A stretch of 64,000 bases of DNA from Candidatus Nitrosopumilus sp. (GTDB taxonomy: Archaea > Thermoproteota > Nitrososphaeria > Nitrososphaerales > Nitrosopumilaceae), in the NCBI RefSeq assembly GCF_028278985.1, contig NZ_JANQTA010000013.1:1-64000 (forward strand), in the 5' to 3' direction. The position numbers and the translations under genes were made by a program. Positions 59,605 to 64,000 of this stretch are shown one piece after another. The notes below the pieces were generated by a model. That model was not told the origin of the DNA. It did not search any database and was given only the letters and a program-made list of their open reading frames with translations. Numbering within the stretch: the first letter of the stretch is position 1; every line of letters begins with the position of its first letter.

Positions 59605-60459
59605 CTAGTTTTTTCTAAATTGATATAATTTTACAATTCCAAATATAGGAATTCCAGCATACATTCCAATGTTTAGCAGGATTAGAGATATTCCGTATCC
59701 GAGCATTTCTTCTTCTGAATCAATTTCTACATTGTTTAGCAATGATAATGATGAAAGCATGGGTGTTAGTGCTATTTTCATAACTTCTTTGAACATTGGA
59801 TTTTCTCTTTCATAATCAGCTACTGCTGGTGAGAATGAATAATAGAATTGATTAAATCCAGTCATAAATGCAGCACCAGAATTGGTATGCAATACAGTAT
59901 TGTCTCTAAGTTCTCTTAATTGTTGAACTTGTGGTGCTAATTCAGAACCAAATGCTGCAGTTGCAATTAGACAACCACCATTTTCTCCATTTGTATTTTC
60001 ACTTGGTTTTTCTTCTGGAGGGGAAACTGGTTTTTCTTCTGGAGGTGTAACAGGTTGTGCATTTGCTTCTCCTACTTTGATATCAAACGATACAACTTCT
60101 TTTGGAATTGGTTGGAACAAAATTCCTTCAACTTCGAAATCCATTGTATAGATTCCTTCTCCTAAATTAAATTCAATCGGAATTTTTACAGTGCCAGGAG
60201 ATGTGTGTGTTAATGGAATTGGACCAAAAACAGTTTTACCATCTTTTGAAACGGCAATTGTATAATCAATATGTTCTTGAACTTTTTGCGTTTGTGGATT
60301 TATGAAATCTACATTAATTCTAGCTAGAGCATTTGGTTCTATTGGATCGTGATATAATTTTACATCCAAAGTCCCTTTGTCTGTTGGTAAAGTTTGTGTT
60401 TCTGCATATGCAGGAATTAGTAAAAATGGAACTAGTAATAATGCAAAAAGGAGTTTCAT
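59605..60459 (-). CDS. secreted CFI-box protein
   Basis: A 284-aa exported protein. The signal peptide (about 1-19, ending AYA) is followed by one Ig-like domain (about 20-130), a Pro/Glu linker with two copies of VxPPEEKP, and the module NGGCLIATAAFGSELAPQVQ with FMTGFNQFYYSFSP and a final membrane helix. The last 115 residues match the end of the protein at 44859-46610 closely. This looks like the CFI-box-CTERM domain, probably a surface-anchoring or processing signal. It is divergent from the FGHG gene at 60575. Confidence 0.8.
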   Translation of the reverse strand: MKLLFALLLVPFLLIPAYAETQTLPTDKGTLDVKLYHDPIEPNALARINVDFINPQTQKVQEHIDYTIAVSKDGKTVFGPIPLTHTSPGTVKIPIEFNLGEGIYTMDFEVEGILFQPIPKEVVSFDIKVGEANAQPVTPPEEKPVSPPEEKPSENTNGENGGCLIATAAFGSELAPQVQQLRELRDNTVLHTNSGAAFMTGFNQFYYSFSPAVADYERENPMFKEVMKIALTPMLSSLSLLNNVEIDSEEEMLGYGISLILLNIGMYAGIPIFGIVKLYQFRKN

Positions 60460-60574
60460 ACATCAATTCCTAATTTGGCAAATAAAAATTCTACTCCAAT
60501 TTCTAAATCAGAAAATTTTTCATGCGTAGAAATACTGTACCAGCTTTAAATATGGATATTACATAATTTTATCA

Positions 60575-62293
60575 TTGTACCATAAGTTTGGATTATTCAT
60601 TACAATAATTGGAATCTTTACTATTCCAGCTTTAATTCCTGACGCATTTGGTCATGGACTTGGTGGAGATCAAGCACCTCCAATTAGTTTTGAAGGAATG
60701 GAAGTTACTGTAAGAACTGATCTAACTCCCTCTGATATTACAGTAGAGGATATTGATGATGTAAACATGAAAGTTAGATTCTTTGATACTTTGACTGATA
60801 CGACTTTAGAGAAAGTAACGTATAGAATTGAAATCTGGAGAAGTGGAGATTTACTTGCTAGAAATCTGTTTTATGATCTTGATGGACGATTAGATGTTGA
60901 GATTAGACCTGAAGCAAACTGTAATGAAGCAGACTTGTGGAAATGTAGTGTTTACGGTGGTTCGGAGCATGTAACTGCTCCTGGTGCACTTTTCGTATTT
61001 GGTGAAGATTGTAATGATGATAATCTAGAAATTTGTGCTCGACCAACTATTACTGGACCTATATTTGAAAAAGGTGGTTTGTATAATATCCGAATAGATA
61101 TTGAAGGAGCTACTAGTCCAAAAACACTCTTGCCAATCTTGTTAAGTTATGACACTTTTGTCAGTGTTGCTCAAGAACAAAATTTCCTAGTTCAAACTGC
61201 ATCTGCTGAAGAACTTCCAATTATCGTTAAAACTTACTATGATGATGTTGAAAATTTCCAGTTTGATACTTCTGATAATTCAATTAATTTTGATATGGCT
61301 TTTGATTGGAGTCCAGACTATGTTGATTTAGTTCAAGTAGTACATGAAGAAGTTAGAGTTCCAAAATCATTTGTTCCATATGCAGAAGGTAAACAATTCA
61401 AAGGATATGTAAATGGAATAGAAGTTGATCAACGTGCATTACTAAATGATCCATATTCTTATGATGATACAAATGTAGTTCACTTTTTGATAACTAATGC
61501 TGAGTTAACAAGAATTAACGAAGAACTTGGTCCTGAGAATTTTGATTCTAAAAACATGAATTTGAAATTAGTTCCATTAGATGAAGCATCAAAAAGTTCT
61601 ACAGAATTCTATCTTGTAGACACTACAAACTTTGAAGAAGTTGCAACAACTGTAAACATTTCTTGGGATGGAAAATATGGTGCAAATGGAGAAATTCCAT
61701 TTGAATTTACTTTCTTCAAAGAAGATAGACAGTTGCTAAGAGATGTTAGATATTCATACATTGCATTAGATGAAAATAATAACGAAATTGCCCGTTACGA
61801 TGGAGATGATCCTAATAATCCTGGAATTTTCGCAACTGAAGGAATTGACATTCAAAGAATTTTTGTTCCTTCTGAAGGTCAAATGAGAATTGACATTCTA
61901 GTTTATGGAACTGGCTTGGATTATGATCCAACTTATTCTGGAATTGGTTCAGCAATTATTGAAATTGGTCCAGGTGCACCAAGTTCTATTGTAACTCCAC
62001 CTCCTACAACTGAAGAAAAATCTATTCCTAATTGGATAAAAAATAATGCAGAATGGTGGGCAGATGGCGCAATTGATGATGCATCCTTTGTACAAGGAAT
62101 TCAATTCTTAATTGAAGAAGATATTCTAAGAATCCCACCAACTACACAAGGTTCTGGTGATGGCTCTAATGAAATCCCTGGATGGATTAAAAACAATGCA
62201 GGATGGTGGGCAGAAGGATCTATCGATGATGACTCTTTCATTCAAGGAATTCAATTCCTTATCAAAGAAGGAATAATGAGAATCCAATCATAA
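60575..62293 (+). CDS. secreted FGHG-family protein with two WxxNNAxWW repeats
   Basis: A 572-aa exported protein from TTG 60575, with a TATA-like TTTAAATAT about 27 bases upstream. The signal peptide ends [10 protein letters not shown], giving mature His27. It shares the extracellular body of the proteins at 44859 and 62532: [30 protein letters not shown] (His257) and NVVHFLI (His303). The C-terminus, after a Pro/Thr linker, holds two 39-residue repeats ([15 protein letters not shown] type) instead of the CFI-box module. No anchor helix is visible at the end. Confidence 0.78.
   Translation: MYHKFGLFITIIGIFTIPALIPDAFGHGLGGDQAPPISFEGMEVTVRTDLTPSDITVEDIDDVNMKVRFFDTLTDTTLEKVTYRIEIWRSGDLLARNLFYDLDGRLDVEIRPEANCNEADLWKCSVYGGSEHVTAPGALFVFGEDCNDDNLEICARPTITGPIFEKGGLYNIRIDIEGATSPKTLLPILLSYDTFVSVAQEQNFLVQTASAEELPIIVKTYYDDVENFQFDTSDNSINFDMAFDWSPDYVDLVQVVHEEVRVPKSFVPYAEGKQFKGYVNGIEVDQRALLNDPYSYDDTNVVHFLITNAELTRINEELGPENFDSKNMNLKLVPLDEASKSSTEFYLVDTTNFEEVATTVNISWDGKYGANGEIPFEFTFFKEDRQLLRDVRYSYIALDENNNEIARYDGDDPNNPGIFATEGIDIQRIFVPSEGQMRIDILVYGTGLDYDPTYSGIGSAIIEIGPGAPSSIVTPPPTTEEKSIPNWIKNNAEWWADGAIDDASFVQGIQFLIEEDILRIPPTTQGSGDGSNEIPGWIKNNAGWWAEGSIDDDSFIQGIQFLIKEGIMRIQS
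62024..62140 (+). repeat. 39-residue W-x-x-NNAxWW module, copy 1 in the 60575 gene
   Basis: Encodes I-P-x-W-I-K-N-N-A-x-W-W-A-x-G-x-I-D-D-x-S-F-x-Q-G-I as the conserved pattern, ending in RIPP. Copy 2 at 62174-62290 and one in the next secreted gene share it. Probably a surface or cell-wall binding module common in Nitrosopumilus exoproteins. Confidence 0.8.
62174..62290 (+). repeat. 39-residue W-x-x-NNAxWW module, copy 2 in the 60575 gene
   Basis: Second copy, differing from the first at about one residue in four, and forming the extreme C-terminus of the protein. Confidence 0.8.
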
Positions 62294-62323
62294 GTTTTTA
62301 AATAAATTCTGACAAGTGATAAT

Positions 62324-62530
62324 ATGAAAGACATCAACGACATTATGCCAAAAGTTCCTAACATGAAATGGGGAGCTTTAATGAACAAACCACCTACAAA
62401 TGAAAAATTTGAAGAAATGAACAAAATTTTTCCAAGTAATGGTAAATGGCATACAGTTTTTGAAGAAAACGATTCTGTCACAATAGATGGAAAACAAATT
62501 TGGAAAAAAAATTCTGACAAGTGGACCTAG
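62324..62530 (+). CDS. small protein of unknown function, 68 aa
   Basis: A soluble, lysine-rich small protein between two paralogous secreted proteins: MPKVPNMKWGALMNKPPTN, then a helix and a beta hairpin (SVTIDGKQIWKK). No signal peptide, Cys or membrane helix. It ends one base before the TTG of the next gene, so the two are likely coupled in one transcript. No family recognised. Confidence 0.55.
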   Translation: MKDINDIMPKVPNMKWGALMNKPPTNEKFEEMNKIFPSNGKWHTVFEENDSVTIDGKQIWKKNSDKWT

Positions 62531-62531
62531 C

Positions 62532-64000
62532 TTGAAAATAATTCTTTTATTCACAATCCTTACATTATCACTGGGATTAACATCTAGTATTGATGATGTG
62601 TTTGGTCATGGGGTAGGAAGCGAAACATTTCCTCCAGTTGATCTTAATGGAAAACAAGTAACACTAGAAGTATCTTCTTCTCAAAATGATCCAGAAGCAA
62701 ATGACGATCAACAGATTTCAATTTCTTTTATTGATTTTGATTCTAAAATCACTCTAAGAGATGTAAAATTTTTAATTTCAGCTGAACGTGGAGAAAAATT
62801 TCTTTTTGAAAAAGAATTTGATGCAGACAATGGATTTCTAGTGTTTAATTTTGTATCTGAAGATACAGATAAAATAATTGTAGAAGAAGAAACTGGTGGC
62901 AATTTCTTTGGTTCATTATTAGGCTTGGAAAGTAGAATGATTCACGTTAAAGGACCTAATCTTAGTAATGGAGGATTGTACAAATTTGATGTTTATGTCC
63001 TTGCTGCAGATGGATATTCTAATGTCCTTGCAGAGCCCCTTGTCTTTAATGCCGGAATATCAATAGCTCAAACTACAAGTCATACAATCAATGATGAAAA
63101 TTTTGGATCTCAAACAGTTGATGTTATTACATACTATGATGAAATCTCAAATTTTGAATACAATTCTGACTTGAGAGAAATTAGTTATACAATGCCATTT
63201 GAATGGACTGAGACTAACATTAACCAAACATCTGTAGTTCATGAAGAATTATCCATTCCAAAGTCTTTTGGAGACTTGCTTGCTTCAGGCTTTATCATGA
63301 ATGTTAATGGTATAGACCTATCTGAAGACATTGTAAATATTGATGATTTTTTCACTGACGATAGAGTAGTTCATTTTATCATATATCAGAAAGAACTTTT
63401 GAACATTTTAGAAAATGGTTCTAATGACGATAAAATGAATTTCAAAATTAGACCTAACCTAGAATATTTTCATCTAAGTTCTGTTACTGAGAATGGTCAA
63501 TTTAGAATTCTTGTTTCTTGGGAGCCAAATAATTTACAATCAAACTCTAATGCAAAAATAAATTTTGATGTAACTGATATTTTTCTAAAGAATAGACCTG
63601 TCTCCGCGAATTATGATTTTTCAATTTCACAAGGCAACAAAATTTTACATCAACAAAGTGGAATTAGTACTGATTCAAAAGATGAACATAATGTAGCAGA
63701 ATTCTTTATTCCAGAAGATGTAACTGGAATAATAAATCTAAATTTTTATAATTTGGATGGAAATGATCTAGCACGAACAACAATTCCGGTTGTAGTTGAT
63801 AGAGAAATTGGTGAAACTCCAATTACAATTCCTGAGTGGATTCGTAACAACGCATTGTGGTGGTCTGACAACCAGATAGATGATACAACATTCATTCAAG
63901 GAATTGAATATCTCATAAAAAATGAAATTATTCAAATCCCTCCAACACAACAGCAAGATTCAGAATCAAAAGACATCCCTGAATGGATTCGCAACAATGC
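62532..64000 (+). CDS. secreted FGHG-family protein, third paralogue (3' end outside the window)
   Basis: Open from TTG 62532 to the window end (489 codons, no stop). The signal peptide ends DDVFG|HGVGS, giving mature His26. It has GPNLSNGGLYKFDVYV, SVVHEELSIPKSF (His237) and RVVHFII (His281) at the same spacing as the proteins at 44859 and 60575. Near the end it carries one complete W-x-x-NNAxWW module (63828-63944) and the start of another. Shares layout with the preceding paralogue, so this is probably a tandem duplication. Confidence 0.78.
   Translation, partial: MKIILLFTILTLSLGLTSSIDDVFGHGVGSETFPPVDLNGKQVTLEVSSSQNDPEANDDQQISISFIDFDSKITLRDVKFLISAERGEKFLFEKEFDADNGFLVFNFVSEDTDKIIVEEETGGNFFGSLLGLESRMIHVKGPNLSNGGLYKFDVYVLAADGYSNVLAEPLVFNAGISIAQTTSHTINDENFGSQTVDVITYYDEISNFEYNSDLREISYTMPFEWTETNINQTSVVHEELSIPKSFGDLLASGFIMNVNGIDLSEDIVNIDDFFTDDRVVHFIIYQKELLNILENGSNDDKMNFKIRPNLEYFHLSSVTENGQFRILVSWEPNNLQSNSNAKINFDVTDIFLKNRPVSANYDFSISQGNKILHQQSGISTDSKDEHNVAEFFIPEDVTGIINLNFYNLDGNDLARTTIPVVVDREIGETPITIPEWIRNNALWWSDNQIDDTTFIQGIEYLIKNEIIQIPPTQQQDSESKDIPEWIRNN
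63828..63944 (+). repeat. 39-residue W-x-x-NNAxWW module in the 62532 gene
   Basis: IPEWIRNNALWW at the start and QGIEYLIKNEIIQIPP at the end; a further copy begins at 63975 and is cut by the window edge. Confidence 0.78.

Noticed and set aside
62024-62290. Repeated sequence in the 60575 gene as a mobile element or CRISPR
   Set aside because: The repeats are diverged protein modules of 39 residues inside one gene; no terminal repeats or transposase.

Overview
The window is AT-rich (about one third G+C by eye) and archaeal. It looks like a marine ammonia-oxidising archaeon of the Nitrosopumilus type (Nitrososphaerota/Thaumarchaeota). Evidence: glycerol-1-phosphate dehydrogenase, pantoate kinase and phosphopantoate ligase, an A-type ATPase, the archaeal FttA nuclease and proteasome, an archaeal UMP kinase, PyrB/PyrI, an Amt ammonium transporter, many TTG/GTG starts on nearly leaderless genes, and secreted blue-copper and PEFG-CTERM proteins. 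The species was not determined.

Layout. 0-10 kb: the 5' part of a tRNA-Arg that seems to carry a D-loop intron, BluB, tRNA-Val, then single housekeeping genes (RtcA, NadM, class V aminotransferase, FKBP, G1P dehydrogenase, proteasome beta, FttA, SepF). 9.6-17 kb: a PP-loop enzyme, an M24 peptidase and a tightly overlapping minus-strand CoA operon (pantoate kinase, phosphopantoate ligase, PanB, CoaBC, a new 59-aa gene, a methyltransferase, a membrane protein). 17-29.7 kb: AbrB-PhoU regulator, Nudix, double-length Lrp, an ABC export operon whose ATPase appears to start at CTG, a UbiB kinase, Hsp20 and a dTMP kinase/HD/UMP kinase operon. 29.7-35.5 kb: a strongly promoted 36-aa membrane peptide, a Cas4-like protein, ATPase subunit C, Amt, a rhodanese and a lysine-rich basic protein. 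35.5-42.6 kb: ATPase subunits I (minus) and E-A-B-D-(43 aa)-K (plus). 42.6-49 kb: PyrI/PyrB, a Lon-N protein, a secreted CFI-box protein, a membrane spermidine-synthase-like protein and a His-tailed TPR protein.

49.3-55.1 kb is a metal-homeostasis block: DtxR-type and NikR-type regulators, a stand-alone Lrp sensor domain, small unknown proteins (one behind a long hairpin leader) and a ZnuABC-type importer with two duplicated His-rich loops. 55.1-64 kb is an extracytoplasmic block: a CopC-CopD-beta-propeller fusion, a CopC-like small protein, an amicyanin-type cupredoxin with PEFG-CTERM, a CFI-box protein and two more members of a secreted family first seen at 44.9 kb. The last one runs off the window end.

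The most unusual pattern is that five secreted proteins from two or more families are predicted to be cleaved just before a histidine (FG|HG, AA|HP, FA|HT). An N-terminal His is how CopC, LPMOs and PmoB bind copper. Three of the five form a paralogous family with two further conserved histidines and interchangeable C-terminal modules. I regard this as the best candidate for an undescribed system, probably copper binding or delivery at the cell surface of an organism whose energy metabolism depends on copper.

No stretch over 300 bases lacks a gene. No CRISPR array, insertion sequence, rRNA or replication origin was recognised.
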